Of a stretch of 64,000 nt of DNA, positions 16,781 through 25,561 are shown in pieces. Numbering within the stretch: the first letter of the stretch is position 1; every line of letters starts with the position of its first letter. The DNA comes from Paracoccus pantotrophus (GTDB taxonomy: Bacteria; Pseudomonadota; Alphaproteobacteria; Rhodobacterales; Rhodobacteraceae): NCBI RefSeq assembly GCF_008824185.1, contig NZ_CP044423.1, positions 881,501 to 945,500 on the forward strand. Direction: 5' to 3'. The position numbers were made by a program, and so were the translations under genes. The notes beneath the pieces were generated by a model. That model did no database searches, was not told the origin of the DNA, and saw only the letters and a program-made list of their open reading frames with translations.

Positions 16781-16816
16781 GCCGGGCGATGCGCCCGGCC
16801 ATGTGCCCCGGCATGC
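16781..16816. other. Two tandem hairpins in the 225-base gap before the ABC operon
   Basis: GCCGGGC-GATGC-GCCCGGC (16781-16799) is a perfect seven-base stem. It is followed at about 16804 by GCCCC-GGCATGC-GGGGC. They lie between the divergent YgiC-like gene and the ABC-transporter operon. Position allows an mRNA-leader or operator role, but nothing decides between these. The rest of the gap shows no gene. Confidence 0.35.
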
Positions 16817-16903
16817 GGGGCTTGCGGCAGGGACGGCTTCGCGCCAAGCTGCTACCATTCCAGCCCCGCGAGCGACGGGGCGCGACAACAGGGATGATCC
16901 GTC

Positions 16904-18502
16904 ATGCAGAACCGTTTCCCGCTTCGCGCGCTCATGCTGGCCTCGGCCGTGACGCTGGCGCCTGCCTCAGCGACCTGGGCCGAGACCCCCGCCGATACGC
17001 TGGTGATCGCCCATCAGATCGACGACATCATCAGCCTGGACCCCGGCCAGAGCTTCGAGTTCTCGGGCCAGGACGTGGTCAGGAACCTCTATGACCGGCT
17101 GGTCGATATCGACCCGCTGGACCTGGCGGCGGGGATCAAGCCCAGCCTGGCCGAAAGCTGGGAAGTCAGCGAGGACGGCAAGACCATCACGCTGACCATG
17201 CGCGAGGGGGTGACGTTCCATTCCGGCAACCCGGTCCGGGCCGAGGACGCCGCCTGGTCGCTGCAACGCGCCGTCAAGCTGAACAAGTCGCCCGCCTTCA
17301 TCCTCAACCAGTTCGGCTTCACCGCCGAGAACGTGGACGAGCGCGTGACCTTCGACGGCAACAGGCTGGTGCTGCAACTCGACCAGCCCTATGCGCAAAG
17401 CTACGTGCTGAACTGCCTGGCCTCGGAGGTCGGCTCGGTCGTGGACAAGGAAACCGTGATGGCCCATGCCGAGGGCGAGGATTTCGGCAATGCCTGGCTG
17501 TCCACCAACGATGCGGGCTCGGGGCCCTTCACCCTGGCCGCCTGGCGCCCGAACGAGGCGGTGCAGCTGACCGCCAATCCCGATTACTGGCAGGGCGCCC
17601 CGGCAATGGCGCGGGTGATCGTGCGCCATGTCCAGGAAAGCAGCGCCCAGCGGCTGCTGCTGGAGCAGGGCGACGTGGACGTGGCCCGCAACCTGACGCC
17701 GACCGATGTCGAGGGCATTGCCGGCAACGACAGGCTGAAGGTGATGGACGAGTTGCGCGGCCGCATCCTCTACATGGGGCTGAGCCAGAAGGATCCCCTG
17801 CTGTCCCGCCCCGAGATGGTCGAGGCGATGAAATACCTCATCGACTATGCGGGCATGGAATCGAGCTTCCTCAAGGGCCAGTGGAAGGTGCATCAGAATT
17901 TCCTGCCCGAGGGCTATCTGGGTGCCTCGGACGAGAACCCCTGGACCTATGACATCGAGAAGGCCCGCCAGATCCTGAGCGATGCCGGCATCACCTCGGG
18001 CACGGTCAAGACCGTCGTGCGCGACATTCGCGAATATGTCGACGCCGCCCAGACCTTGCAAGCCGCCATGGCGCAGGTCGGGCTGACGCTGGAGATCCAG
18101 CAGATGACCGGGGCGCAGGTGCTGGATGCCTATCGCGCGCGCCAGGTGCCGATCTTCATCGGCGAATGGGGGCCGGATTACGCCGATCCGCATACCAATG
18201 CCTCGACCTTCGCCCATAACCCGAACAATGCCGACGATGCCGGCCTGTCGCAGCTGGCATGGCGCAACAGCTGGGCGGTGCCCGACGAGATGAACCGCGC
18301 CGTCGAGGCCGCCACGCTGGAGGGCGACACCGACAAGCGCGTGCAGATGTACCTGGACATCCAGAAGCAATATCGCGAGATCGCGCCGATCATCCCGATG
18401 TTCCAGAAAATCGAGCAGGTGGCGATGCAGCAGAACGTCCAGAACTGGACCTCGGGCGGCTCGGTCAGCTCGGTTCTCTATCGCCAGGTGACGAAGGAAT
18501 AA
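16904..18502 (+). CDS. ABC transporter substrate-binding protein (peptide/nickel/opine family 5)
   Basis: This is the periplasmic ligand-binding protein of a dipeptide/oligopeptide/nickel-type importer, 532 residues long. A Sec signal peptide occupies about residues 1-25 (LRALMLASAVTLAPASATWA). The SBP_bac_5 fold shows in IKPSLAESWEVSEDGKTITL, VTFHSGNPVRAEDAAWSL and the long central lobe. It begins an operon with two permeases and two ATPases. The ligand cannot be read from sequence. The downstream aldehyde dehydrogenase and SDR genes are on the same strand but lie beyond a convergent VIT gene, so they give no firm clue. Confidence 0.93.
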   Translation: MQNRFPLRALMLASAVTLAPASATWAETPADTLVIAHQIDDIISLDPGQSFEFSGQDVVRNLYDRLVDIDPLDLAAGIKPSLAESWEVSEDGKTITLTMREGVTFHSGNPVRAEDAAWSLQRAVKLNKSPAFILNQFGFTAENVDERVTFDGNRLVLQLDQPYAQSYVLNCLASEVGSVVDKETVMAHAEGEDFGNAWLSTNDAGSGPFTLAAWRPNEAVQLTANPDYWQGAPAMARVIVRHVQESSAQRLLLEQGDVDVARNLTPTDVEGIAGNDRLKVMDELRGRILYMGLSQKDPLLSRPEMVEAMKYLIDYAGMESSFLKGQWKVHQNFLPEGYLGASDENPWTYDIEKARQILSDAGITSGTVKTVVRDIREYVDAAQTLQAAMAQVGLTLEIQQMTGAQVLDAYRARQVPIFIGEWGPDYADPHTNASTFAHNPNNADDAGLSQLAWRNSWAVPDEMNRAVEAATLEGDTDKRVQMYLDIQKQYREIAPIIPMFQKIEQVAMQQNVQNWTSGGSVSSVLYRQVTKE

Positions 18503-18505
18503 GGC

Positions 18506-19594
18506 GTGGCCCAGCCCGATCTGGTTGGTCAGCCGGGGCAGGGCGCCCCAACCCCGGCCGGCGGCAGAGCGCCACGCCGCACCATGCGGCTGGGCCGGCG
18601 GCTTGCCGGGCTGGGCTTGTCGCTGGTGCTGACGCTGCTCGGCCTTTTGCTCGTCACCTTCGTCATTGGCCGCGTCATGCCGATCGACCCGGTGCTGAAG
18701 GTGGTGGGCGAGCGCGCGACACAGGCGCAATATGACGCGGCCTTCCAGGCCATGGGACTGGACAAGCCGATCTGGCAGCAGTTCCTGCGCTACATGGCCG
18801 AGGTGCTGCAGGGCGATTTCGGCCGCTCGATCTCGACCGGGCATCCGGTGGCGCAGGACCTGCGGCGGGTGTTCCCGGCGACGGTCGAGCTGGCGACGCT
18901 GGGCACGCTGATCGGCGTCTGCGTGGGCGTGCCCTTGGGCGTGGTCGCCGCGGCGCGCCGGGGCGGCTGGATCGACCAGATCGCCCGCGTGGTGGCGCTG
19001 GTGGGCTATTCCATGCCGATCTTCTGGCTGGGGCTGATGGGGCTCTTGCTGTTCTACGGCATTCTCGGCTGGGTCGGCGGGCCGGGTCGGCAGGGCATCA
19101 TATACGACGGCATGGTGCCGACGGTCACCGGGCTGATCCTGGTCGACAGCCTGGTCGCCGGCAACTGGGCCGCCTTCCGCGACGCCTTCAGCCATATCGT
19201 GCTGCCGGCCAGCCTGCTGGGCTATTTCAGCCTCGCCTATATCAGCCGCATGACCCGCAGCTTCATGCTGGAGCAGCTTTCGGCGGAATATGTCGTCACC
19301 GCCCGCGTCAAGGGCCTGTCCGAGCGCCGGGTGATCTGGGGCCATGCCTTCCGCAACATTCTGGTGCCGCTGATCACGGTGATCGCGCTCAGCTTCGGCT
19401 CGCTTCTGGAAGGGTCGGTGCTGACCGAGATCGTGTTCTCCTGGCCCGGCATCGGCCAATACATCACCAAGGCGCTGCTGGCAGGCGACATGAACGCGGT
19501 GCTGGGCGGCACGGTGGTCGTCGGCGCCTGCTTCGTGGCGCTGAACCTGCTGTCCGACATCCTCTACCGCCTGCTGGACCCGAGGGCGACATGA
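18506..19594 (+). CDS. ABC transporter permease (DppB type)
   Basis: This is the first membrane subunit of the importer, 362 residues. It has an N-terminal transmembrane helix, then the BPD_transp_1 domain. The EAA loop is recognisable in EYVVTARVKGLSERRVIWGHAFRN. The start is GTG at 18506, four bases after the binding-protein stop, with AAGGAATAAGG upstream. The first ~30 residues are polar and Pro/Gly-rich, longer than usual for DppB. The loop VGGPGRQGIIYDGMVPTVTG corresponds to the periplasmic insert of this subfamily. It overlaps the next permease by 4 bases. Confidence 0.93.
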   Translation: MAQPDLVGQPGQGAPTPAGGRAPRRTMRLGRRLAGLGLSLVLTLLGLLLVTFVIGRVMPIDPVLKVVGERATQAQYDAAFQAMGLDKPIWQQFLRYMAEVLQGDFGRSISTGHPVAQDLRRVFPATVELATLGTLIGVCVGVPLGVVAAARRGGWIDQIARVVALVGYSMPIFWLGLMGLLLFYGILGWVGGPGRQGIIYDGMVPTVTGLILVDSLVAGNWAAFRDAFSHIVLPASLLGYFSLAYISRMTRSFMLEQLSAEYVVTARVKGLSERRVIWGHAFRNILVPLITVIALSFGSLLEGSVLTEIVFSWPGIGQYITKALLAGDMNAVLGGTVVVGACFVALNLLSDILYRLLDPRAT

Positions 19595-20496
19595 CCGAGA
19601 CGACACGCGCATGGCTTCTGTCCGATGCGCCGCAGACCCGGCGGCAGGCGCGGCTGGGGGCGATCTACCAGGGCTGGCTGACCTTTCGCGCCAACCGGCT
19701 GGCCATGGTCGGGCTGGCGATCCTGCTGGGGCTGCTGTTCGTCGCCGCCTTCGCGCCCTGGCTCTCGCCGCAGAACCCGTTCGCGCAGAATCTGGCCGAG
19801 CGGCTGAAGCCGCCTTCCGCGCAGCACTGGCTGGGCACGGACGCGCTGGGGCGGGACATCCTGTCGCGGCTGATCCACGGCTCGCGCGTGACGCTGTTCA
19901 TCGTCGGCACGGTGGCGCTGATCGCGCCGGTGATCGGGCTTTTCGTCGGCACGGTGGCGGGTTTCGCCGGCGGCTGGGTCGATCAGGTGCTGATGCGCAT
20001 CACCGACATCTTCCTGGCCTTTCCCAAGCTGATCCTGGCGCTGGCCTTCGTCGCCGCCCTCGGGCCCGGCATCGGCAATGCGGTGCTGGCGCTGGCCATC
20101 ACCTCATGGCCGCCCTATGCGCGGCTGGCGCGGGCCGAGACGCTGACCATTCGCAATGCCGATTACATCGCCGCCGCCCGGCTGCAGGGCGCGGGACCGC
20201 TGCGGCTGCTGATCGGCCATATCTGGCCGCTCTGCGTCAGCTCGCTGATCGTGCGGGTGGCGCTGGACATGGCGGGGATCATCCTCTCCGCCGCCGGGCT
20301 GGGCTTTCTCGGCCTGGGCGCGCAGCCGCCGATGCCGGAATGGGGCGCGATGATCTCGGACGGGCGCGGCTATATCCTCGACTTCTGGTGGGTCGCGGCC
20401 ATGCCCGGCATGGCGATCTTCGTCGTGTCGTTGGCCTTCAACCTGCTCGGCGACGGCTTGCGCGACGTGCTGGACCCCAAGGGGGGCCGGGAATGA
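19591..20496 (+). CDS. ABC transporter permease (DppC type)
   Basis: This is the second membrane subunit, 301 residues, with the N-terminal OppC-like helix (RLAMVGLAILLGLLFVAAF) and a BPD_transp_1 domain. The cue HWLGTDALGRDILSRLIHGSR is diagnostic of DppC/OppC proteins. The ATPase-contacting loop is NADYIAAARLQGAGPLRLL. The ATG overlaps the preceding gene (ATGA), and its own end overlaps the next ATPase by 4 bases, so all subunits are translationally coupled. Confidence 0.94.
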   Translation: MTETTRAWLLSDAPQTRRQARLGAIYQGWLTFRANRLAMVGLAILLGLLFVAAFAPWLSPQNPFAQNLAERLKPPSAQHWLGTDALGRDILSRLIHGSRVTLFIVGTVALIAPVIGLFVGTVAGFAGGWVDQVLMRITDIFLAFPKLILALAFVAALGPGIGNAVLALAITSWPPYARLARAETLTIRNADYIAAARLQGAGPLRLLIGHIWPLCVSSLIVRVALDMAGIILSAAGLGFLGLGAQPPMPEWGAMISDGRGYILDFWWVAAMPGMAIFVVSLAFNLLGDGLRDVLDPKGGRE

Positions 20497-21347
20497 GCCC
20501 GCTGCTTTCCGTCCGGGATCTGCGCGTCAGCTTCCCGACCCGCTCGGGCACCTTCCAGGCGGTGCGCGGCGTCAGCTTCGACCTTGGCCGCGAAAGGCTG
20601 GGCGTGGTCGGCGAAAGCGGCTCGGGCAAGACGATGACCGGCCGCGCCATCCTCGGCCTCGTGCGCCCGCCGGGGCGGGTCGAGGCCGAGCGCATGGCGC
20701 TTGGCGGGGAATCGATCCTGGACCTGCCGGAATCGCGGCTGCGCCGGCTGCGCGGCGCGCGCATCAGCATGGTGATGCAGGATCCCCGCTTCAGCCTGAA
20801 CCCGGTGATGACCGTCGGCCGCCAGATCGTCGAGGGTTATCGGCTCCATACCGGCACCAGCCGCGCCCAGGCCCGCGACAAGGCGCTGGAGATGCTGGCC
20901 GCGGTGCAGATCCGCGACCCCGAGCGGGTGTTTCATGCCTATCCGCACGAGGTCTCGGGCGGCATGGGCCAGCGCATCATGATCGCGATGATGCTGGCCC
21001 CCGACCCCGAGATCCTGATCGCGGACGAGCCCACATCGGCGCTGGACGTCTCGGTCAGGAACGAGGTGCTGCGCATCCTCGACCGGCTGGTCCGGGAACG
21101 CGGCATGGGGCTGATCTTCATCAGCCACGACCTGAACCTGGTCGCGCAATTCTGCGACCGCGTCCTCATCATGTATGCCGGCCGCGTGGTCGAGGAACTG
21201 CCCGCCCGCGACCTGCATGCCGCGCGCCATCCCTATACGCAGGGCCTCCTGAACAGCCTGCCGCGCCTCGACCGGCCGGTCGAGCGGCTGGCGGTCCTGC
21301 AAAGGCAAGAGGGCTGGCGCGACGCCCCGCCGGCGGGAACCCCGTGA
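20493..21347 (+). CDS. ABC transporter ATP-binding protein (DppD type)
   Basis: This is the first of two ATPases energising the importer, 284 residues. Walker A is GESGSGKTM, the signature is VSGGMGQRIMIAMMLAP (GGMGQR in place of GGQRQR), and Walker B is ILIADEPTSALD. The C-terminal oligopeptide-type extension (HPYTQGLLNSLPRLD) is present but short. It starts at the ATG 20493 within the stop of the permease gene. A copy of the dispersed post-stop repeat follows its stop at 21352. Confidence 0.93.
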   Translation: MSPLLSVRDLRVSFPTRSGTFQAVRGVSFDLGRERLGVVGESGSGKTMTGRAILGLVRPPGRVEAERMALGGESILDLPESRLRRLRGARISMVMQDPRFSLNPVMTVGRQIVEGYRLHTGTSRAQARDKALEMLAAVQIRDPERVFHAYPHEVSGGMGQRIMIAMMLAPDPEILIADEPTSALDVSVRNEVLRILDRLVRERGMGLIFISHDLNLVAQFCDRVLIMYAGRVVEELPARDLHAARHPYTQGLLNSLPRLDRPVERLAVLQRQEGWRDAPPAGTP

Positions 21348-21351
21348 TGCC

Positions 21352-21377
21352 GCTTCTTCGTTCCCCAAATACCCATC
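21352..21377 (+). repeat. Post-stop dispersed repeat, copy B
   Basis: Beginning four bases after the DppD-type stop, the sequence from GCTTCTTCGTTCCCC to AAATACCCATCC matches bases 41366-41341 (minus strand) over about 25 positions and the 14813-14836 copy more loosely. It lies between two genes of one operon, so it is not simply a terminator. Confidence 0.65.
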
Positions 21378-21393
21378 CGTCCCGGTGCCGCCC

Positions 21394-22149
21394 ATGCTGA
21401 CGGTCGAGGATCTGAACGTCTGGTTCGGCCATGCGCCCGAGCGCGTCGATGCGGTCGGATCCGCCAGCTTCGCCGTCGGGCCGGGCGAAAGCTTCGGCCT
21501 CGTCGGCGAAAGCGGCTCGGGCAAGTCCACCATCCTGCGCGCCGTCGCCGGGCTCATCGACAGCTGGTCGGGCCGCATCGCGGTCGCGGGCAGGCCGGTC
21601 GCCGGCAGCCGCCGCTCGCGCGGGTTCCACAAGACGGTGCAGATGGTGTTCCAGGATCCCTATGCCAGCCTGCATCCGCGCCATTCCGTCGACCGGGTGC
21701 TGTCGGAAACCCTGCACCTGCAGGGCATGGACCGGATCGACGCCCGCATTACCCGGCTTCTGGATCAGGTCGGGCTGGGGCAGGGCTTCCGCTTCCGCTA
21801 TCCGCACCAGCTGTCCGGCGGCCAGCGCCAGCGCGTCGCCATCGCCCGCGCGCTTGCGGCCGAGCCCAGGCTGCTCTTGCTCGACGAACCGACCTCGGCG
21901 CTCGATGTCAGCGTGCAGGCCGAGATCCTGAACCTGCTCGCCGACATCCGGGCCGAGCGCGGGCTGAGCTATGTCCTGGTCAGCCACGACCTCGCGGTGG
22001 TGGCGCATATGTGCGACCAGCTGGCGGTGATGCGCGCCGGCCGCATCGTCGAGGAAATGGACGCCGCCAGCCTGCGCGCCGGCAGGGCGCAGGGCGATTA
22101 CGCCCGCGCGCTGATCGCCGCCAGCGCCGGCTATGTCCGCGAAGCCTAG
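21394..22149 (+). CDS. ABC transporter ATP-binding protein (DppF type)
   Basis: This is the second ATPase of the importer, 251 residues from ATG 21394. An in-frame GTG at 21385 would add three residues. Walker A is GESGSGKSTI, the signature is LSGGQRQRVAIARAL, and Walker B is LLLLDEPTSALD. The region VFQDPYASLHPRHSV is typical of the DppF/OppF group, but the protein is shorter than OppF (~320), as is common in alphaproteobacterial opine/peptide systems. Its TAG at 22147-22149 is shared with the stop of the convergent VIT gene in a CTAG. Confidence 0.92.
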   Translation: MLTVEDLNVWFGHAPERVDAVGSASFAVGPGESFGLVGESGSGKSTILRAVAGLIDSWSGRIAVAGRPVAGSRRSRGFHKTVQMVFQDPYASLHPRHSVDRVLSETLHLQGMDRIDARITRLLDQVGLGQGFRFRYPHQLSGGQRQRVAIARALAAEPRLLLLDEPTSALDVSVQAEILNLLADIRAERGLSYVLVSHDLAVVAHMCDQLAVMRAGRIVEEMDAASLRAGRAQGDYARALIAASAGYVREA

Positions 22150-22853
22150 ACCGCCACGCCGAAGATCGTGCCGATGCCGGCAGTGGCCGCCAGCGCCAGG
22201 GTGCCGCCCGCCATCACCCGCAACACCGCCCGGCCGGGCGGCGCGCCGCCGGCCCAGGCCCCCAGCGCCCCCAGCAGTCCCAGCGCGACCAGCACCGCGA
22301 CCAGCACGCTGGCGACGACCTGGCCGCCGGGCGCCAGGATCGCTGCCAGCAGCGGCACCGCAGCCGCGATGCTGAAGGTGGCGGCCGAAGCCAGCGCCGC
22401 CTGCAAGGGATTGGCGTTCGAGGCCTCGCTGAGCCCCAGCTCGTCGCGCACATGCGCGGCCAGCGCGTCATGCTCGGTCACCTCGCGCGCCGCCTGCAGG
22501 GCGGTGCCGGGGCTCATGCCGCGCGATTCGTAGATGGCGGCCAGTTCGTGCAACTCGGCCTCGGGCATCTCGCGCAGGGCGGTGCGCTCGCGGGCGATGT
22601 CGGCGCGCTCGGTATCCGATTGCGAACTGACCGAGACATATTCGCCCATGGCCATGGACATCGCCCCGGCGACCAGCCCCGCCAGCCCGGCGATCAGGAT
22701 CGCCTCGCGCCCCGGATCGGCGGCGGCGACCCCGGCGATCAGCGCGCCGGTCGAGACGATGCCGTCATTGGCCCCCAGCACCGAGGCCCGCAGCCAGCCC
22801 ATGCGGTTCACATAATGCGGATCGTCGGGATGGGCGCTGGGTTGCTTGCTCAT
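22146..22853 (-). CDS. VIT-family (CCC1-type) membrane protein
   Basis: This is a 235-residue membrane protein related to the yeast/plant vacuolar iron transporter family. It has about five hydrophobic segments. Typical features are LGANDGIVSTGALIAGVA in helix 1, MGEYVSVSSQSDTERADIARER, and the charged cytoplasmic metal-binding domain between helices 2 and 3 (EMPEAELHELAAIYESRG). Family members move Fe2+ or Mn2+; the direction and metal in bacteria are mostly not established. Convergent to the ABC operon, it shares the stop tetranucleotide CTAG. Confidence 0.88.
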   Translation of the reverse strand: MSKQPSAHPDDPHYVNRMGWLRASVLGANDGIVSTGALIAGVAAADPGREAILIAGLAGLVAGAMSMAMGEYVSVSSQSDTERADIARERTALREMPEAELHELAAIYESRGMSPGTALQAAREVTEHDALAAHVRDELGLSEASNANPLQAALASAATFSIAAAVPLLAAILAPGGQVVASVLVAVLVALGLLGALGAWAGGAPPGRAVLRVMAGGTLALAATAGIGTIFGVAV

Positions 22854-22974
22854 GGCTGGCCTCGGCTGCTGCGTCGCGGGCAGCTTAGCCGGCCGTGCCG
22901 GATTTGCCAGCCTTGCGTCCCGCGCCCGGCGCCGTCACGCTGCGCCCAGGCGAATCCCGCAGAACGGAGGTGAC

Positions 22975-24420
22975 ATGCGCGACGACCCGATCCTGCCGCC
23001 GGCGCGAAACCTGATCGGCGGCGCCTGGCTGCCGGCCGCCTCGGGGTGCGAGATGGCGATGATCTCGCCCATCGACGGCCGGCCTTTTGCCGCCATCGCC
23101 GATTCCGGTCCCAAGGATGTCGACGCGGCGATCCGCGCCGCCCGTGCCGCCTTCGAGGGCGACTGGGGCCGGCTGACCGCCGCCGAGCGCGGCCGGCTGA
23201 TGCTGCGTCTGGCCCTGCGCATCGAGGCCGAGGCCGAGGCGCTTGCCCAGCTGGAAACCCGCGACAACGGCAAGCCCGTCGCCCAGTCGCGCGCCGACAT
23301 GGCGGCGCTGGCGCGCTATTTCGAATATTATGGCGGCGCGGCCGACAAGCTGCATGGCGAGGTGATCCCGTTCCTGAACGGCTATGACGTGACGGCGCTG
23401 CGCGAGCCGCATGGCGTCACCGGCCATATCATTCCCTGGAACTATCCGGTGCAGATCTTCGGCCGCTCGGTCGGCGCGGCGCTGGCCATGGGCAATGCCA
23501 CCGTGACCAAGCCGGCCGAGGATGCCTGCCTGACCATCCTGCGCATCGGCGAACTGGCGGCCGAGACCGGCTTTCCGCCCGGTGCCATCAACATCGTCAC
23601 CGGGCGCGGCGAGGTCGCCGGGCGGGCGCTGTCCGAACATCCCGGCGTCGATTTCATCAGCTTCACCGGCTCGCCCCAGGTCGGCCAGGCCATCCAGATC
23701 GCCGCGGCGCGCAATCACATCCCCTGCACGCTGGAACTGGGCGGAAAGTCGCCGCAGATCGTCTTCGAGGATGCCGATCTCGAGGCCGCCGCGCCGGTGA
23801 TCGTGGGCGCCATCGTGCAGAACGGCGGCCAGACCTGCTCGGCCGGATCGCGGGTGCTGATCCAGCGCGGCATCTGGGACCGGCTGACGGCAATGCTGGC
23901 CGAGCGTTTCCGCGCGGTCGAGGCCGGCCCGGCCGAGGGCGCGCTGCTGGGCCCGCTGATCTCGGCCCGGCAGAAGGCACGGGTCGAACGCTATGTCGCC
24001 GAGGCCGCAGCCCCGTTGATCGCGCGGGGCGGCGTGGCCGCGGATGCGTCCGCAGCCGGCTTCTATGTCGCGCCGGCGCTGTTCGGCCCGGTCGACCCCC
24101 AAAGCCCGCTGGCCCAGGAAGAGATCTTCGGCCCGGTGCTGGCCGCCATCCCCTTCGACACCGAGGCCGAGGCGGTGGCCATCGCCAACGGCACCGAATA
24201 CGGGCTGGTCGCCGGCATCTGGACGCGCGACGGCGACCGGCAGGCGCGCCTGGCCCGCGCCATGCGCTGCGGGCAGGTCTTCATCAACGGCTATGGCGCC
24301 GGGGGCGGGATCGAGCTGCCCTTCGGCGGGGTTCGCAAATCCGGCCATGGGCGCGAAAAGGGCTTCGCCGCGCTTTACGAATTCTCGCGGCTGAAAACCG
24401 TGGTTCATCGTTTCGCATAA
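22975..24420 (+). CDS. Aldehyde dehydrogenase
   Basis: This NAD(P)-dependent aldehyde dehydrogenase has 481 residues. NAD-binding and catalytic parts are complete: IIPWNYPVQI, FTGSPQVGQ, general base Glu254 in LELGGKSPQ, and nucleophile Cys288 in NGGQTCSAGSR. EEIFGPV and PFGGVRKSGHGRE follow near the C-terminus. A strong ACGGAGG precedes the ATG at 22975. The following SDR begins 14 bases later, suggesting a two-step alcohol-to-acid or related catabolic pair. The substrate is not predictable beyond the broad class. Confidence 0.93.
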   Translation: MRDDPILPPARNLIGGAWLPAASGCEMAMISPIDGRPFAAIADSGPKDVDAAIRAARAAFEGDWGRLTAAERGRLMLRLALRIEAEAEALAQLETRDNGKPVAQSRADMAALARYFEYYGGAADKLHGEVIPFLNGYDVTALREPHGVTGHIIPWNYPVQIFGRSVGAALAMGNATVTKPAEDACLTILRIGELAAETGFPPGAINIVTGRGEVAGRALSEHPGVDFISFTGSPQVGQAIQIAAARNHIPCTLELGGKSPQIVFEDADLEAAAPVIVGAIVQNGGQTCSAGSRVLIQRGIWDRLTAMLAERFRAVEAGPAEGALLGPLISARQKARVERYVAEAAAPLIARGGVAADASAAGFYVAPALFGPVDPQSPLAQEEIFGPVLAAIPFDTEAEAVAIANGTEYGLVAGIWTRDGDRQARLARAMRCGQVFINGYGAGGGIELPFGGVRKSGHGREKGFAALYEFSRLKTVVHRFA

Positions 24421-24434
24421 CAGGGAGAGAGAGC

Positions 24435-25178
24435 ATGCGGCTGCAAGGCAAGACGGCATTGGTGACGGGCGGCGCCTCGGGCTTCGGGCGCGGCATCGCC
24501 GAAACCTTCGCGCGCGAGGGCGCGCGGGTGGCGGTGCTGGACATCGACGGCGAAGGTGCGGCGGCGGTGGCCGCGGGCATCGACGGGCTCGCCATCCCCT
24601 GCGACGTGAGCCAGGGCGACCAGGTCCGGGCCGCGGTGGAGAAGGCGTGCGAAAGCTTCGGCAGCCTCGACATCGTGGTGAACAATGCCGGCTGGACCAC
24701 GCCGAACGGTCCGCTGCTCGACACCGACGAGGCGGCGTTCCGCAAGATCTACGACATCAACGTGCTGTCGATCTTTCACATGACCCATGCCGTGCTGCCA
24801 CATTGGCGGACGCGCGGGCAGGGCGTGATGATCAATGTCAGCTCGACCGCCGGCATAAGGCCGCGGCCGGGGCTGAGCTGGTACAATTCCTCGAAAGGCG
24901 CGGTGAACACCCTGACCCGCAGCCTGGCGGCGGAACTGGCGCCCGAGGGCATCCGCGTGAACGCCATCGCCCCGGTGATGGGCGAGACCGGGATGCTGGA
25001 GCGGTTCATGGGCTGCGAGGACACGCCCGAGAACCGCGCCCGCTTCCTTGCCACCATCCCGCTGGGCCGGCTGTCGCAGCCGCGCGACATCGCCAATGCG
25101 GCGCTTTACCTCGCCTCGGACGAGGCCGATTTCATCACCGGCGTCATCCTCGAGGTCGATGGCGGGCGGACGGTCTAA
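24435..25178 (+). CDS. Short-chain dehydrogenase/reductase
   Basis: This is a classical SDR of 247 residues. The cofactor motif is TGGASGFG (residues 11-18), followed by NNAG and the catalytic Tyr150/Lys154 pair in WYNSSKG. The sequence ends in the family C-terminus FITGVILEVDGGRTV. An acidic residue after the second strand (VLDIDG) favours NAD over NADP. It is co-transcribed with the aldehyde dehydrogenase. Its stop is TAA at 25176-25178, with the last bases probably altered by the IS5 insertion that begins at 25179; the coding part is intact. Confidence 0.92.
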   Translation: MRLQGKTALVTGGASGFGRGIAETFAREGARVAVLDIDGEGAAAVAAGIDGLAIPCDVSQGDQVRAAVEKACESFGSLDIVVNNAGWTTPNGPLLDTDEAAFRKIYDINVLSIFHMTHAVLPHWRTRGQGVMINVSSTAGIRPRPGLSWYNSSKGAVNTLTRSLAAELAPEGIRVNAIAPVMGETGMLERFMGCEDTPENRARFLATIPLGRLSQPRDIANAALYLASDEADFITGVILEVDGGRTV

Positions 25179-25561
25179 TTCACCGACACATATCTCCGCA
25201 ACCATATGCGGATGGAGGCGAGTTGTACGGATGCGAGGAAATTGCCGTCTCGCTTGTCGTATCGCGTTGCGATGAACCGGAAATGTTTGAGTTTGCCGAA
25301 GAACCGTTCGATCTGATTGCGGGCGCGGCAGAGAACCGGATCGAAGGGAGGAAAGCGTTTTCGGGTCGGTATGGGACGGATATTGGCCCGGGCACCCTGG
25401 CCGGCGAGCAGGATCCGGCCCGCGCCGATGGGCCCGACCATATCGTCCCCCGAGCGTCCGTCATGCGCCTGGCCTTCGGTCAGGTTCAGGCGGATCGGGC
25501 GGCCGCGGGCATCGACCACAGCGTGGATCTTCGCGGTCAGCCCACCGCGCGCGCGCCCCAT
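25175..25561 (-). pseudogene. IS5/IS427 transposase OrfB with internal deletion
   Basis: This encodes the C-terminal half of the DDE transposase, 128 codons, overlapping orfA by 25 bases in another frame, as expected for programmed frameshifting. The N-terminal GRARGGLTAKIHAVVD, TEGQAHDG and the Glu motif RNQIERFFGKLKHFR are present. Between AGRILLA and GARANIRPIP about 14 residues of the usual family sequence are missing, including the DRAYD-type motif that holds the second catalytic Asp. The deletion is in frame (near base 25400). The fused transposase should therefore be inactive. The terminal codons run to the TAG at 25177-25175. Confidence 0.75.

Noticed and set aside
16967..19612. 881-codon open frame on the minus strand
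   Set aside because: It is fully antisense to the ABC binding protein and permease. Its His/Arg/Gln/Asp-rich sequence is the usual mirror of GC-rich codon bias, with no recognisable domain.
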